64,000 bases of DNA, taken from positions 62,001 to 126,000 of the forward strand of contig UEIF01000016.1 in assembly GCA_900468805.1 (NCBI GenBank). The letters are read 5' to 3'. Origin of the DNA: Hyphomicrobiales bacterium (GTDB lineage: Bacteria > Pseudomonadota > Alphaproteobacteria > Rhizobiales > Rhizobiaceae). The notes beneath the pieces are model-generated. The model was given only the letters and a program-made list of their open reading frames with translations, was not told where the DNA came from and searched no databases. Of the stretch, positions 24,287-33,308 are shown in pieces (the first letter of the stretch is position 1; each line of letters begins with the position of its first letter). The translations under genes were made by a program, and so were the position numbers.

Positions 24287-26839
24287 CTATAAGGCGGGCA
24301 TGCTGTAGGCGCTATGGCTGGGCGTCGTTGCCTGGGGCAAGATCATCTCGAACACGGCACCGCCCTCGGGGTGGTTGCGAGCGGCCAGCGAGCCGCCGTG
24401 TGCTTCAACAATCGTCTTGCAGATTGAAAGGCCAACGCCCATGCCTTCGGACTTGGTTGTGAAGAATGGGTCGAACAGCTTTGCAAGATTGTCCGGTCGG
24501 ATCCCAGTCCCGTTGTCGCGGACCGTCAGCCTTATAGTGTCGTCTGAACCTTGATCGGTGACCAACTTGAGTTCCCGCCTCTCCAGTGAGGTCTCGTTCA
24601 TCGCGTGGATGGCGTTCGTGACGAGATTTGCGATCACCTGCTGCATTTCCACCCTGTTGGCGAGAACCACGTGGTCGAGCTCCGCAAACATCGATTTGAT
24701 GCGCGTCGCGGAGTATGCGACCTCCCGCTCCAGCAGTCCGATCACCTCCAGGATAAGCTCCTTGAGATCGACAGGTGCAGGTCGCGGCTGATTTCCTTTG
24801 ATCTGCTCGCGAGTACGCTGAATGATCTGGCTGGCGCGCATACTGTGCTGCACAACTTTCTCGGCTGCGTTATGGGCTGCTTGTATGTCCGGCGTCTCAG
24901 ACTTCAGCCAGCGGATGCAAGCCTGTGCGAACATGACTGCGGCACCTATCGGCTGGTTGACCTCGTGAGCAATAGTGGCTGAGACCGCCCCCACGGTTGC
25001 CACCCGACCGGCACGGGCAAGCTGCACTTGGGCCGCAAGGAGTGCCTCCTTCGCTTGCTCACGCTGGGTCACATCGATCATCGCGCAAGCAACACGGTCA
25101 AGAGCGTCCCGATCCGTCGTCAGTGCTGCAATAAACAAAACCGTAACCGGTTTGCCCTCACGGGTCAGCAGATGTAACTCCTTCTCATAACGTTCAGCGC
25201 TATCCTCCACCGCCAATATCAACGAAAGAAACGTGTCCGCATTGGTCGGTAGAAACCGGCGCATCGGACCGAGGAGCTCTTCTGCCGAGCTGCAAGCAAA
25301 CAGCTTCACCGTGGCGTCGTTGACGTCAACAAAGTGTATGAGATCCGCGCATTCGTCGGCAGAGCCCGGATGACGTTCGAAGAAATCTCTGACACTGCCA
25401 CCATTGGCCAGAGCTATCTCATCGAGTTTCTCACGCAGCCTTGCTAGGTCGAGTTCACAAAGGGAAACATGGTTCTGCTCGAAAATAGCGCGATAGCGCT
25501 TCTCACTTTGCGTGAGCGCATACATTGTTCGGGCGCGCGCGCTCGCATCGAATGCGACAAGGCTCAGTCCGCCGGTGATCGCCAGGTAGAAACCGACTGC
25601 GAGGAGGCCGCTGGTGGAGGCAAGCGTCTGAGCGATGATGGGAGAGAAGGCGCCACCCACGATACCGCCAATGTTGAAGGCCAGCGACGTACCGGAATAT
25701 CGGACACGGGCGGGAAACAAGCTCGGTAGCCAGGCGCCGAGCGGTCCGTTGACGAAGCCCATGGCGCAGAGAGAAAGAGCCAAATACAGGAAGATCGTCG
25801 ACAGCGAGCCACTGCTCATCATCGGCGATATGGCGATGCCTGACAGGATTGTCCCGACGCATCCCCAGATCAATACCCGTTCATGGCTCAGCCGATCGGC
25901 AAGCCAGCTCGCGACGATAATCGAGCCTGCCATGAACAAGATTGCAATCAGCTGCACTCCGAGGAATTCAGCCCTTGTATAGCCGAGGCTTGTGGTGCCG
26001 TAGCCGAGCGCAAACGCGGTCACCACATAATAAAGAGAAAAGCATGCAACGACACCAAAGGCGCCGATGATAAGCTGGGAGGAATGATCGCGCACGACCT
26101 CAACAAGGGGAACGCGTGCGGGCTTCGTCTCAGCGACCGCCTCAGTGAATTCGGGGGTTTCGACCAAGTTGAAGCGCAGCCAGAGGCCAAAGCCTACGAG
26201 CGGAAGGCTGACGAGAAAGGGAATGCGCCATCCCCAGCTGACGAACTCCGCCGGGGTCAGCGAAACCGTCAGCAACAGGAATAGCCCATTGGCCAAGAGG
26301 AAGCCGATCGGTGCACCGAGCGGCGCGAACATCGCAAATCGGGCCCGCCATCCAGGAGGTGCATTTTCCAGCGCCAGCAGGACAGCGCCTGTCCACTCTC
26401 CACCGAGCGCCAAGCCTTGGCCGAAACGCAACAGACAGAGAAGGGCGGGGGCCAGCCAACCCGCGACCGCGTAGCTTGGAAGAAGGCCGATCGCAGCTGT
26501 TGAGAGGCCCATCAATAATAGCGACGCTACGAGGGTGGCCTTGCGACCCACCCGATCGCCAAAATGCCCGAAGACAACGCCTCCGATCGGCCTCGCCATG
26601 AATGCGATGCCAAAGCTTGCATAGGCTCCGATCAGCTCCAGCGATGAGACGGAAGCCGGAAAGAAGAGTGGCCCGAATATCAAGCTTGCGGCAGTGGCAT
26701 AGATGTAGAAATCGTAGAATTCGACGGACGTCCCGATGAGGCTCGAGACGAGAATTCGAGAGGTTACCGCGATCGGTTTGGTTGTTCCTCCACCTGTCGA
26801 ACGGAAGGCGGAGGTCTCGGTCGGCAGGACATCGGCCAT
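24287..26839 (-). CDS. MFS transporter fused to a PAS histidine kinase
   Basis: 850-residue fusion. Residues about 25-430 are a complete MHS-type major facilitator (SVEFYDFYIYATAASLIF, FGHFGDRVGRK, GLALGGEWTGA, ARVRYSGTSLAFNIGG), like proline/betaine or dicarboxylate symporters. Residues about 445-590 contain a PAS-like region, followed by a FixL-type kinase: phospho-acceptor His625 in IAHEVNQP, N box QQVIANLVTNAIHAM, and G boxes DNGTGI and GMGVGLSICKTIVEAHGG. It can therefore couple substrate transport or binding to phosphotransfer. It is divergent from the FixJ-like regulator at 27036. Fusion across an uninterrupted frame is seen directly; the ligand is unknown. Confidence 0.9.
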   Translation of the reverse strand: MADVLPTETSAFRSTGGGTTKPIAVTSRILVSSLIGTSVEFYDFYIYATAASLIFGPLFFPASVSSLELIGAYASFGIAFMARPIGGVVFGHFGDRVGRKATLVASLLLMGLSTAAIGLLPSYAVAGWLAPALLCLLRFGQGLALGGEWTGAVLLALENAPPGWRARFAMFAPLGAPIGFLLANGLFLLLTVSLTPAEFVSWGWRIPFLVSLPLVGFGLWLRFNLVETPEFTEAVAETKPARVPLVEVVRDHSSQLIIGAFGVVACFSLYYVVTAFALGYGTTSLGYTRAEFLGVQLIAILFMAGSIIVASWLADRLSHERVLIWGCVGTILSGIAISPMMSSGSLSTIFLYLALSLCAMGFVNGPLGAWLPSLFPARVRYSGTSLAFNIGGIVGGAFSPIIAQTLASTSGLLAVGFYLAITGGLSLVAFDASARARTMYALTQSEKRYRAIFEQNHVSLCELDLARLREKLDEIALANGGSVRDFFERHPGSADECADLIHFVDVNDATVKLFACSSAEELLGPMRRFLPTNADTFLSLILAVEDSAERYEKELHLLTREGKPVTVLFIAALTTDRDALDRVACAMIDVTQREQAKEALLAAQVQLARAGRVATVGAVSATIAHEVNQPIGAAVMFAQACIRWLKSETPDIQAAHNAAEKVVQHSMRASQIIQRTREQIKGNQPRPAPVDLKELILEVIGLLEREVAYSATRIKSMFAELDHVVLANRVEMQQVIANLVTNAIHAMNETSLERRELKLVTDQGSDDTIRLTVRDNGTGIRPDNLAKLFDPFFTTKSEGMGVGLSICKTIVEAHGGSLAARNHPEGGAVFEMILPQATTPSHSAYSMPAL

Positions 26840-27035
26840 GAAATGTGTCGCTAAAATGATTGATCGGATCTGGCGAGATTTCTGTTAGCACTTCGCGGAC
26901 CTGTCTGCACCTCTAAGGAGCAAATACCGCGTTGAGTAGGCGTTCTGTCTATGGCGCGTAAGGCCGAAGCTCTGTAGGAAGACTTGACGACGACGTTTCA
27001 TACATCCGCAAGCCGAGTTTTCCTGGAGAGAACGC

Positions 27036-27650
27036 ATGACCGACGCAACACCCCTTGTTACCATCGTTGACGACGACGAAGGGATGCGGGAAAGCGTCGG
27101 CGAAATCCTCAGGTCCGTTGGGATCGCTTCGGTCGGGTTTGGCTCTACGGCCGAACTCTTGGCCGCGACCGTGCCCGATCGCCCCGGATGCTTGGTTCTC
27201 GACGTGCGGCTGCCCGGGCTCAGCGGTCTGGAGCTACAGACCAAACTCGCGGCAGCCGGTAATCGAAAGCCGATCATTTTCATGACCGGATATGGGGACG
27301 TCCCGATGACTGTCCGAGCGATGAAAGCGGGAGCGCTTGATTTTCTGCAGAAGCCATTCCGGGATCAGGATATCATCGATGCCGTAACTGCTGCGATCGA
27401 GCAAGACCGGGAGCAACGTTCGCAGTTGTCTGCAACGATGGAAATATCCAGGCTTGCCGCCACTCTGACGCCGCGCGAGACGCAGGTCATGGATGCTGTT
27501 ATCCGAGGTCTGCTGAACAAACAGATCGCCCATGAGCTGCAACTGAGCGAAATCACCGTCAAAATCCACCGCGGCAACGTCATGCGCAAGATGAAGTCGG
27601 GCTCGGTCGCAGACCTGGTCCGTAAGGCGGAGCTGCTGAGAGCCGGCTGA
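27036..27650 (+). CDS. FixJ-type response regulator
   Basis: 204-residue two-domain regulator. The receiver has the acidic pocket VDDDEG, the phospho-acceptor LDVRLPGLSG and the Lys in FLQKPF. The C-terminal LuxR/FixJ helix-turn-helix reads LTPRETQVMDAVIRGLLNKQ, then SEITVKIHRGNVMRKM. It lies divergently 196 bases from the transporter-kinase fusion, whose kinase half is FixL-like, so the two very probably form a pair. A short receiver protein follows at 27778. Confidence 0.92.
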   Translation: MTDATPLVTIVDDDEGMRESVGEILRSVGIASVGFGSTAELLAATVPDRPGCLVLDVRLPGLSGLELQTKLAAAGNRKPIIFMTGYGDVPMTVRAMKAGALDFLQKPFRDQDIIDAVTAAIEQDREQRSQLSATMEISRLAATLTPRETQVMDAVIRGLLNKQIAHELQLSEITVKIHRGNVMRKMKSGSVADLVRKAELLRAG

Positions 27651-27777
27651 CGCAACCATAACTCGCCAGATGTATTCGTACCTTTAGCCCGCTGGTCGAG
27701 CCTGTTTATGATCGTTTCGGCATATGCCCATACGATCGTATAACTATCGTGAGGCCAGTGACAGGCTATTTAGGGCT

Positions 27778-28173
27778 ATGACTGAACGTGTTGCGGAAAG
27801 GACGGCGCCGGTGTTCCTCGGCAAGAAAACCATTGCTATCGTTGATGACGACGAGGCGCTGCTTGAGGCCACATCCGGTTTCCTCGAGGCAATGGGTTAC
27901 GATGTCCTTGCCTTTGGATCTGGAGAGGCGTTTTTGCAATCTCCCGACGCGAAGCGCGTCGATGTGCTCTTAACAGACATCAATATGCCTGGCATGAGTG
28001 GCCTTGATCTGCAAGACATCGTTCGCGCCCAGCATCCCGGTATTCCAATCGTCATGATGACAGCATTGCGGGACGACATGCTGCGGCAACGCGCTATAAC
28101 GAGCGGAGCCAGGGAGCTCCTTCAAAAACCAATTCTCGCCGATGATCTCATTCGCTGCCTTGAGGGTGCCTGA
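27778..28173 (+). CDS. Single-domain response regulator
   Basis: About 131 residues, a stand-alone receiver: IAIVDDDEALLEATSGF, acceptor Asp in LLTDINMPGMSGLDL, Thr in MMTAL and Lys in LLQKPILADDL. There is no output domain. Start uncertain: ATG 27778 is used, with ATG 27724 and GTG 27811 (AAAGGA upstream) as alternatives. Its place after the FixJ-like gene suggests a phosphate sink or phosphorelay partner for the transporter-kinase, which is an inference. Confidence 0.85.
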   Translation: MTERVAERTAPVFLGKKTIAIVDDDEALLEATSGFLEAMGYDVLAFGSGEAFLQSPDAKRVDVLLTDINMPGMSGLDLQDIVRAQHPGIPIVMMTALRDDMLRQRAITSGARELLQKPILADDLIRCLEGA

Positions 28174-28246
28174 GAAGCGGTGCCACCTTAAGTTTAGTCT
28201 TTGGGTCGAGAACGAGTCCCACTAGATCACGCTCACTCACAACAAA

Positions 28247-28283
28247 AAACCTGTAACCGCCGGCAATAGGCGTTTACAGGTTT
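28247..28283 (-). terminator. Intrinsic terminator of the AraC gene
   Basis: AAACCTGTAA and TTACAGGTTT form a perfect 10-bp outer stem, extended inside by CGCC/GGCG. Read on the minus strand it is followed by a T-run (TTTTTTGTTG), so it terminates the AraC-family gene ending at 28353. It may also stop transcripts from the left. Confidence 0.75.
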
Positions 28284-28352
28284 GTCGGTCGTTCAGCCTT
28301 AAGGCCAAGCGTCGCCGCGGGCATGCTGGCAGTGACGACTGTTGATATGTTT

Positions 28353-28853
28353 TCAGTGAAGGGTTTGGTTCGCTTCCGCCCGCTGAGGTTTTCGCCATGC
28401 GTTTGGCGTCGTCCCGAAGGTGCGGCGAAACACCTTGCAAAGATGAGCTTGGTCCGACATTCCGCAATCAAGGGCAATCTGGCTGAGGGAAGCGTCTGTC
28501 TGCGCCATCAATTGCTTAGCGAAAGCCATCCGGCGACCGAGAACATAGTCGTAAGGCGACTGGCCGGCCGTTGCCCTAAAAGCACGAGAAAAGTGACTGC
28601 AGCTCAACCGGGCAAGATCTGCGAGTTCCTCGATCCTGATCGTTTCAGAAAGGTTCTCTTCGATGAACTTCAACACCTTCTTGTACTGCCATGGAGCGAG
28701 CCCGCCACGAACAACTTCGGTGCTCGCATCCGGGAAGAAGGCGGGCATCTTGGCGATGTCGGCATCCACAGCTGATGGGTGAACAGCGGTGGCGATGCTG
28801 GGGCGCACGGCGTCGGCATTGGTTGTCCAAGATATGTTTGCGGTGGCGATCAT
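28353..28853 (-). CDS. AraC-family transcriptional regulator (short form)
   Basis: 166-residue regulator consisting mostly of the double helix-turn-helix AraC domain: KVLKFIEENLSETIRIEELA, SCSHFSRAFRATAGQSPYDY, then LSQIALDCGMSDQAHLCKVF and FGTTPNAWRK. The N-terminal sensing part is only about 55 residues. AAGGAGTTAACGAG precedes the ATG at 28853. It is divergent from the SDR at 29292, its likely target, across a 438-base spacer. Confidence 0.88.
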   Translation of the reverse strand: MIATANISWTTNADAVRPSIATAVHPSAVDADIAKMPAFFPDASTEVVRGGLAPWQYKKVLKFIEENLSETIRIEELADLARLSCSHFSRAFRATAGQSPYDYVLGRRMAFAKQLMAQTDASLSQIALDCGMSDQAHLCKVFRRTFGTTPNAWRKPQRAEANQTLH

Positions 28854-28875
28854 CTCGTTAACTCCTTGGTTAAAC

Positions 28876-29040
28876 TCAATGATCCCTTTTTGCCCAACGT
28901 ATCTTGATTTGGCGATTGAACTCAGGTGCGCAGAAACCCAAACCTTTGGATGGGGTGGCGCTGCCAAGGATGTTAGTCACTCTTTTCGATGGTTTGGATC
29001 GGCATATCCCGAACCGGGCGACCGAGAGTTCTATGGCCAT
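28876..29040 (-). CDS. Possible 54-codon leader or relic ORF
   Basis: A 54-codon frame begins at an ATG with a strong ribosome-binding site (AAAGGAGATCTTGC) and stops 22 bases before the AraC start. The encoded peptide is basic and resembles nothing I know. It could be a leader peptide, a decayed gene or chance. The remaining spacer up to 29291 shows no other convincing gene. Confidence 0.25.
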   Translation of the reverse strand: MAIELSVARFGICRSKPSKRVTNILGSATPSKGLGFCAPEFNRQIKIRWAKRDH

Positions 29041-29291
29041 GCAAGATCTCCTTTGGCTGAAGGCAGACCTGCGACCGAAGTGACTTTGAAGACGACAACA
29101 ATATGGTTCACGGGGCGCTCTGATGATGGTGTGCCTACAGGGCGGGAACCCGACTTGGCCGAATTCGATGATTGTGCGCGCCAAGGCCGTCCACCTTCGC
29201 TTAAGAGCAGTGAATGTATCGTCAAATATCACGAACTGCGTCCGCTCTAGCTTTCCGGTGCCATTCTTATCGCCCTGAAAGGAGTTTAAAC

Positions 29292-30101
29292 ATGAGCACT
29301 GAAAACACGACCGCGGTCATCACTGGCGCATCTTCTGGTATCGGCGCGACCTATGCGGAACGGCTGGCGAGGCGTGGATACGACGTCATTCTGGTCGCGA
29401 GAAACAAGCATAAGCTTGAGGCTGTCGCTGAGCGTATCCGCAAGTCTCACGATGTAAGGGTAACGGTTTTGACCGCCGATTTGACCAAGGACGCTGACCT
29501 CGCCGCCCTCGAGGCGCGTCTTTCAGGCGACGAGAGCATTTCTGTTCTTGTCAACAATGCCGGCTTCGGTGGCGCCGGCACGCTTCTGGAGAGCGATATC
29601 GGCAAAATGGCTGAAATGATTGCCACCAACGTCACGGCCCCAACGCGTCTGACGTATGCGGTCGTGCCTGGCATGGTCAAGCGAGGCGGCGGCACGATCA
29701 TCAATATCGCGTCCATTGTGGCGATCGCTCCGGAGCTGCTCAACGGCGTCTATGGCGGCACCAAGGCATATATGCTGGCCTTCACCCAGTCGCTGCAGCA
29801 TGAGCTTTCCTCCAAGGGCATCCATGCTCAGGCGGTATTGCCGGGCGCGACATCGACCGAATTTTGGGACATTGCGGGCGTTGGCGTGAGCAACCTTCCG
29901 AGCGAATGGCTGATGAGCACTACGGATCTGGTTGATTCCGCCCTTCTCGGCCTCGACCGCCAGGAAAAGGTGACGATTCCTTCGCTCCAGGACGGTGCGG
30001 AATGGGAGGCCTATGAGGCCGCCCGTCAGATCATGCTGCCGCATCTTTCAAACGTTCATCCGGCTCCACGCTATGCCCGCGCATCCGAACTGGCCGCGTG
30101 A
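29292..30101 (+). CDS. Short-chain dehydrogenase/reductase
   Basis: 269-residue SDR. ITGASSGIGATYAERLA binds the cofactor, LVNNAGFGG is the NNAG motif and YGGTKAYML holds the catalytic Tyr and Lys; Ser is in NIASIVA. The first-half pattern (AERLARRGYDVILVARN) resembles the oxidoreductase group near DltE/YqjQ. AAAGGAG lies upstream of ATG 29292. A cupin gene begins ten bases after the stop, so the two are probably one transcript controlled by the divergent AraC regulator. Substrate unknown. Confidence 0.88.
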   Translation: MSTENTTAVITGASSGIGATYAERLARRGYDVILVARNKHKLEAVAERIRKSHDVRVTVLTADLTKDADLAALEARLSGDESISVLVNNAGFGGAGTLLESDIGKMAEMIATNVTAPTRLTYAVVPGMVKRGGGTIINIASIVAIAPELLNGVYGGTKAYMLAFTQSLQHELSSKGIHAQAVLPGATSTEFWDIAGVGVSNLPSEWLMSTTDLVDSALLGLDRQEKVTIPSLQDGAEWEAYEAARQIMLPHLSNVHPAPRYARASELAA

Positions 30102-30111
30102 GGAGTTTGCC

Positions 30112-30747
30112 ATGAACACGAAGGCAAGCGCCCGCTCCGCCCGTTTCGATCTTCCATCGACCATAGCGAAATTCCCGCAGACGGCCGATACGCTTCTGAT
30201 AGACGAGTATCTGACCGACACAGCCGCGGCGAGCTCGCGCGTATTCCGTGTCTACAGGGGAACGCCCCCGCATTTTCACCGCGGCTGTGACGAGTACCTC
30301 TACGTGCTCTCCGGCCGGGGGACCTTCTGGATGGAGGACCCTTCAACTGAGGCGGAATTCAAACCGGGAGATTTGCTCTTCTTCGAAAAGGGCACGGTTC
30401 ATGCGTTGCCGAAGATCATTGAGGAGCCGGTCGTATTTCTGTCCGTCGACACACCCCGCCGCAAGCCGAAGGATATCGTCTTCGTCAACAGTGAGGATCG
30501 CACGCCTGAAACGTTTATCGCGCAACGGGAGCGCTCTGGGTCTGAGGTCAGGCAACCCATTTGCATTTGCCTCGGTCAACGCTGGGTCGAATGCCGTCTG
30601 AAGCCGCGCCTCGTTTGTAGGCGCGGCTCATGCGTCCGGCGCAACGGCGCAGTATCTAGGATACTATCCCGCTTCAATCGGGGCATGATCCGCTGTACCA
30701 CTCGGTTTCAACGGTCGGGACGACAGGACCGATCTACCGATCGCTAA
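30112..30747 (+). CDS. Cupin-domain protein with aberrant C-terminus
   Basis: The first about 140 residues form a single cupin barrel: HFHRGCDEYLYVLSGRGTFW gives metal ligands His, His and Glu; PGDLLFFEKGTVHALP supplies the last His. Beyond about residue 143 the frame runs on through an Arg/Cys-rich stretch unlike cupins and across a perfect hairpin at 30603-30627. A base lost or gained near 30530-30545 would explain this; another frame stops at 30545. GAGGAG precedes ATG 30112. The core probably folds; the tail is suspect. A sugar-like or small-molecule ligand is possible but not shown. Confidence 0.7.
   Translation: MNTKASARSARFDLPSTIAKFPQTADTLLIDEYLTDTAAASSRVFRVYRGTPPHFHRGCDEYLYVLSGRGTFWMEDPSTEAEFKPGDLLFFEKGTVHALPKIIEEPVVFLSVDTPRRKPKDIVFVNSEDRTPETFIAQRERSGSEVRQPICICLGQRWVECRLKPRLVCRRGSCVRRNGAVSRILSRFNRGMIRCTTRFQRSGRQDRSTDR
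30603..30627 (+). terminator. Hairpin inside the apparent cupin tail
   Basis: GCCGCGCCT and AGGCGCGGC form a perfect 9-bp stem with a 7-base loop. A terminator-like hairpin inside a coding frame supports the view that the original cupin gene ended upstream of it. No clean T-run follows. Confidence 0.4.
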
Positions 30748-30983
30748 GCACATGGGCCTGTCACTTTGGACGAGACACGCGTCAACCGGACGCGGCTGCC
30801 TTCTCGCGCGAGATCTTCACGTCATATCGGTAAAAAGTGTATTTTGCCCTGCCGGCTGCGCAGATCCTCACGCCGTAAAATCTCGGCGAGCCGATCGGAA
30901 ACGAACGCACAACCCGGTTGGACTGCTGTGAATTATTTCCGTTGCACACCCAGTAAGGGCGCGCAACGGACAAGTCAGCGCTA

Positions 30984-31871
30984 TCACGCCGCCTCAATTT
31001 CATCGGCGAGCTGCTGGCGCGCCAGAAGGTCGTAGCTGGCAGCCGTCGTGACGTCAGCTTTAGGGTTGTCGACTGCGCCGTGGAAGCGACCGACAACCTT
31101 GCCGCCGCTGACAAGAGCCGGTGAGTCATGGCTGATAAGAAGGAAGCGAGTGCCGGACAGCGCACGTTTGATGGCTTGTTTCTCTTGCAGCGTGGACATC
31201 GCGTGGTTGCCCGTGATTGTCGGCTCGTGCGCTGCCTGATCCAGGAGCGGGGTGATCAACTGGTCGCCGAGATGGTAAGCGATATCCCCTGCGATGTTCG
31301 CCAGACCTTCGTCAGTCTCGACGAGAATTGAGATGGAACCGGGCGTGTGCCCACCCGACAGGCGTACCGCGACGCCGGGGATGATTTCTTCTTCGAACGT
31401 GCCGTCGACATCGAACAGTCGCAGAGCGCCTCGGGTGTGAAGCCTGTCGATAAGATGCTTCGTCTCCACTGCGGTATACATGCCTGGACCCATCAGACCA
31501 GACGCCGCGAACTCGAGTTCCCGCCGCGACATCATAACGGTTGTTGACATCGGGAACAGGTAGTCCTGACCAGAATGATCGATATGCACGTGCGTGTGGA
31601 TCACATGACGAATATCCTTCATCTTCAGACCGTGTTGGGCCAGATGATGTTCGATGGTCATTTCCCTGGTTCTGTCATGAACCATGCCGAAGGTCGCATA
31701 CTGCTCTGAGTTCCTTGATCCAGTATCGACGAGAAGTGGCTCCTCACCTCCCGTGATCAGAAAGCCGAGTGTCGGGATCGTTGTCAGGACGCCGGGATTT
31801 CGAAACAGTACGAGACCGCTCGAGTCCATGGTGATGTTGCCGTAGTTGATTGGGTGGATCTTGAGGGGCAT
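30984..31871 (-). CDS. Metallo-beta-lactamase-fold hydrolase, AHL-lactonase-like
   Basis: 295-residue enzyme with the dinuclear-metal motif HTHVHIDHSGQ, later ligands in SGGHTPGSI and NIAGDIAY, and a late His in LISHDSP. Order and spacing resemble AttM/BlcC/AiiA-type lactonases, so hydrolysis of a lactone (possibly an acyl-homoserine lactone) is plausible but not proven. GGAG precedes ATG 31871. A nearly perfect 24-base palindrome at 31896-31919, matching sites in front of the MFS and TetR genes, lies 24 bases upstream, so the gene is likely repressed by the TetR protein at 33579. Confidence 0.82.
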   Translation of the reverse strand: MPLKIHPINYGNITMDSSGLVLFRNPGVLTTIPTLGFLITGGEEPLLVDTGSRNSEQYATFGMVHDRTREMTIEHHLAQHGLKMKDIRHVIHTHVHIDHSGQDYLFPMSTTVMMSRRELEFAASGLMGPGMYTAVETKHLIDRLHTRGALRLFDVDGTFEEEIIPGVAVRLSGGHTPGSISILVETDEGLANIAGDIAYHLGDQLITPLLDQAAHEPTITGNHAMSTLQEKQAIKRALSGTRFLLISHDSPALVSGGKVVGRFHGAVDNPKADVTTAASYDLLARQQLADEIEAA

Positions 31872-31895
31872 AGCATTCTCCTTCAGTTGCGAGAT

Positions 31896-31919
31896 ATTTT
31901 GAACCAAATGGTTCAAAAT
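31896..31919. promoter_or_regulatory. TetR operator O1 (lactonase-like gene)
   Basis: Arms ATTTTGAACCA and TGGTTCAAAAT, 11 bases each and perfectly complementary, separated by AA. It is the best of four related sites at 31896, 33233, 33285 and 34172. Confidence 0.8.
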
Positions 31920-31985
31920 GGTCATACGTTTCACGGAAAACTGGCGCCAGGTTTTCCGACGGGACACGGCCTAAGGCCGTCACGT

Positions 31986-33209
31986 TCAGGCCCGTTGAGA
32001 ATTTAAGGACTTGATCTGGGCGGCCGGGGTCCGAGGAAGTCTGACGACCAGGACGATGACAATCGCGCACAATCCGATCATGACCGCGGCTCCGATTAGG
32101 GCGGCGACCGCTATGCCGACCTCGGTAGCTACTTTGCCCAGCGCGACTGCCAGAAGTCCGGTAAAAAGATAGGCGAACAGATAGAGGGCCGACATAACAC
32201 CACCCCGAACCTTTTCCGGGGTCACCGGGTTGATGATGGCGAGACCGCCGTAGACCATCAAGGCGTAGCCCACGCCGGAAATGGACGTCGCGGGAATGAA
32301 GAAGACGAGCGTGTGTTGGGCAATCGCCGCCGCGAGAAACAACATCCCGACGATCGACGCCACCGAACCCCAGACCACGGCCTTGATTCCGGCCAGACGG
32401 CGAGCGAACAGACCTGCGATACCCAAAGAAATCGCGAAAAGCGCGAGAACGGATCCGTTGACGAATATATTCGACGACTGGACGAGTTCCTTGGCGATCT
32501 GGGCTCCAAGCGAGGTGATGATGACACCATGGGTATAAGCGGTCATGACGGCGAGGGAAGAAGCCATGAACGTGGTTCTGATTTCTCGCTGAACACCAAG
32601 GATTTTGGGTTGCCAGCGGCTGGAATTTGCACGCTTGTTTTCCGGCAGAAACCAGCTGACCGCAAAAAGTGCGAGCAGTAGAACAAAAAGAACTATGAAA
32701 GTCAGGTGGGTCGGAAGAGGGGCGAATTGGACCAAGAAACCGCCCACGATAAGTGCGCAGGTGAAGCCGATGGCTTGGGCGACGATTGTGGTCGAGCTAG
32801 CCCTTGTTACGCCACCGGAGCCCGCGAACTCCTGGAGAGCCGCAGTAGAAGGTCCCGCCGAAAGCCCGACCCCGATGCCCATGAAGACGCGGCCGATGAA
32901 GAGCGTCGCCACATTGGGTGCGATCGCGAAGAGGAATACGCCGATGATGGACGATCCCAGACCGAGCAGCATCGTGCTCCGTCTGCCAATGAAATCGGAC
33001 AGGTCTCCAAATAGCACCAGCATCGCGACGACCACTATCGGGTAGACTGCGAAGATCGCAGTCGTCACCGTCGGCGTGAGATTCCACTCATGAGCGTACA
33101 GTGGATAGACCATGGCCGGGGCCGCGCTCGTCCAAAGGGTATGGGCGACAATGCCTGCGGAAACCCAGAAGCTCAAAGGTGTTGAAAGACATCGCGGCGT
33201 CGAACGCAT
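31986..33209 (-). CDS. MFS transporter
   Basis: 407-residue inner-membrane major facilitator with a first-half signature FGDLSDFIGRRSTMLLGLG, FIGRVFMGIGVGLSAGPSTA, and a mirrored second half. It belongs to the drug/sugar-exporter-like MFS proteins. AGGAGATAGG lies before the ATG. Two copies of the TTGAACC/GGTTCAA-type operator lie 24 and 76 bases upstream, with centres 52 bp apart, about five helical turns. It precedes the lactonase-like gene on the same strand and probably exports or imports the related compound. Confidence 0.85.
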   Translation of the reverse strand: MRSTPRCLSTPLSFWVSAGIVAHTLWTSAAPAMVYPLYAHEWNLTPTVTTAIFAVYPIVVVAMLVLFGDLSDFIGRRSTMLLGLGSSIIGVFLFAIAPNVATLFIGRVFMGIGVGLSAGPSTAALQEFAGSGGVTRASSTTIVAQAIGFTCALIVGGFLVQFAPLPTHLTFIVLFVLLLALFAVSWFLPENKRANSSRWQPKILGVQREIRTTFMASSLAVMTAYTHGVIITSLGAQIAKELVQSSNIFVNGSVLALFAISLGIAGLFARRLAGIKAVVWGSVASIVGMLFLAAAIAQHTLVFFIPATSISGVGYALMVYGGLAIINPVTPEKVRGGVMSALYLFAYLFTGLLAVALGKVATEVGIAVAALIGAAVMIGLCAIVIVLVVRLPRTPAAQIKSLNSQRA

Positions 33210-33232
33210 TACCTATCTCCTAGCGGTCGAGG

Positions 33233-33256
33233 GTTTTGAACCGTATAGTTCAAAAC
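33233..33256. promoter_or_regulatory. TetR operator O2 (MFS promoter, proximal)
   Basis: GTTTTGAAC and GTTCAAAAC form perfect 9-base outer arms around CGTATA. It lies 24 bases upstream of the MFS start. Confidence 0.75.
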
Positions 33257-33284
33257 TAAGTTTCCCTTTCTGCCCCGTCAAGGG

Positions 33285-33308
33285 GTTTTGAACCGTTTGG
33301 TTCGTTTC
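33285..33308. promoter_or_regulatory. TetR operator O3 (MFS promoter, distal)
   Basis: GTTTTGAACC-GTTT-GGTTCGTTTC: the GAACC/GGTTC core is intact and the right outer arm has decayed. It is exactly 52 bases from O2. Confidence 0.65.
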
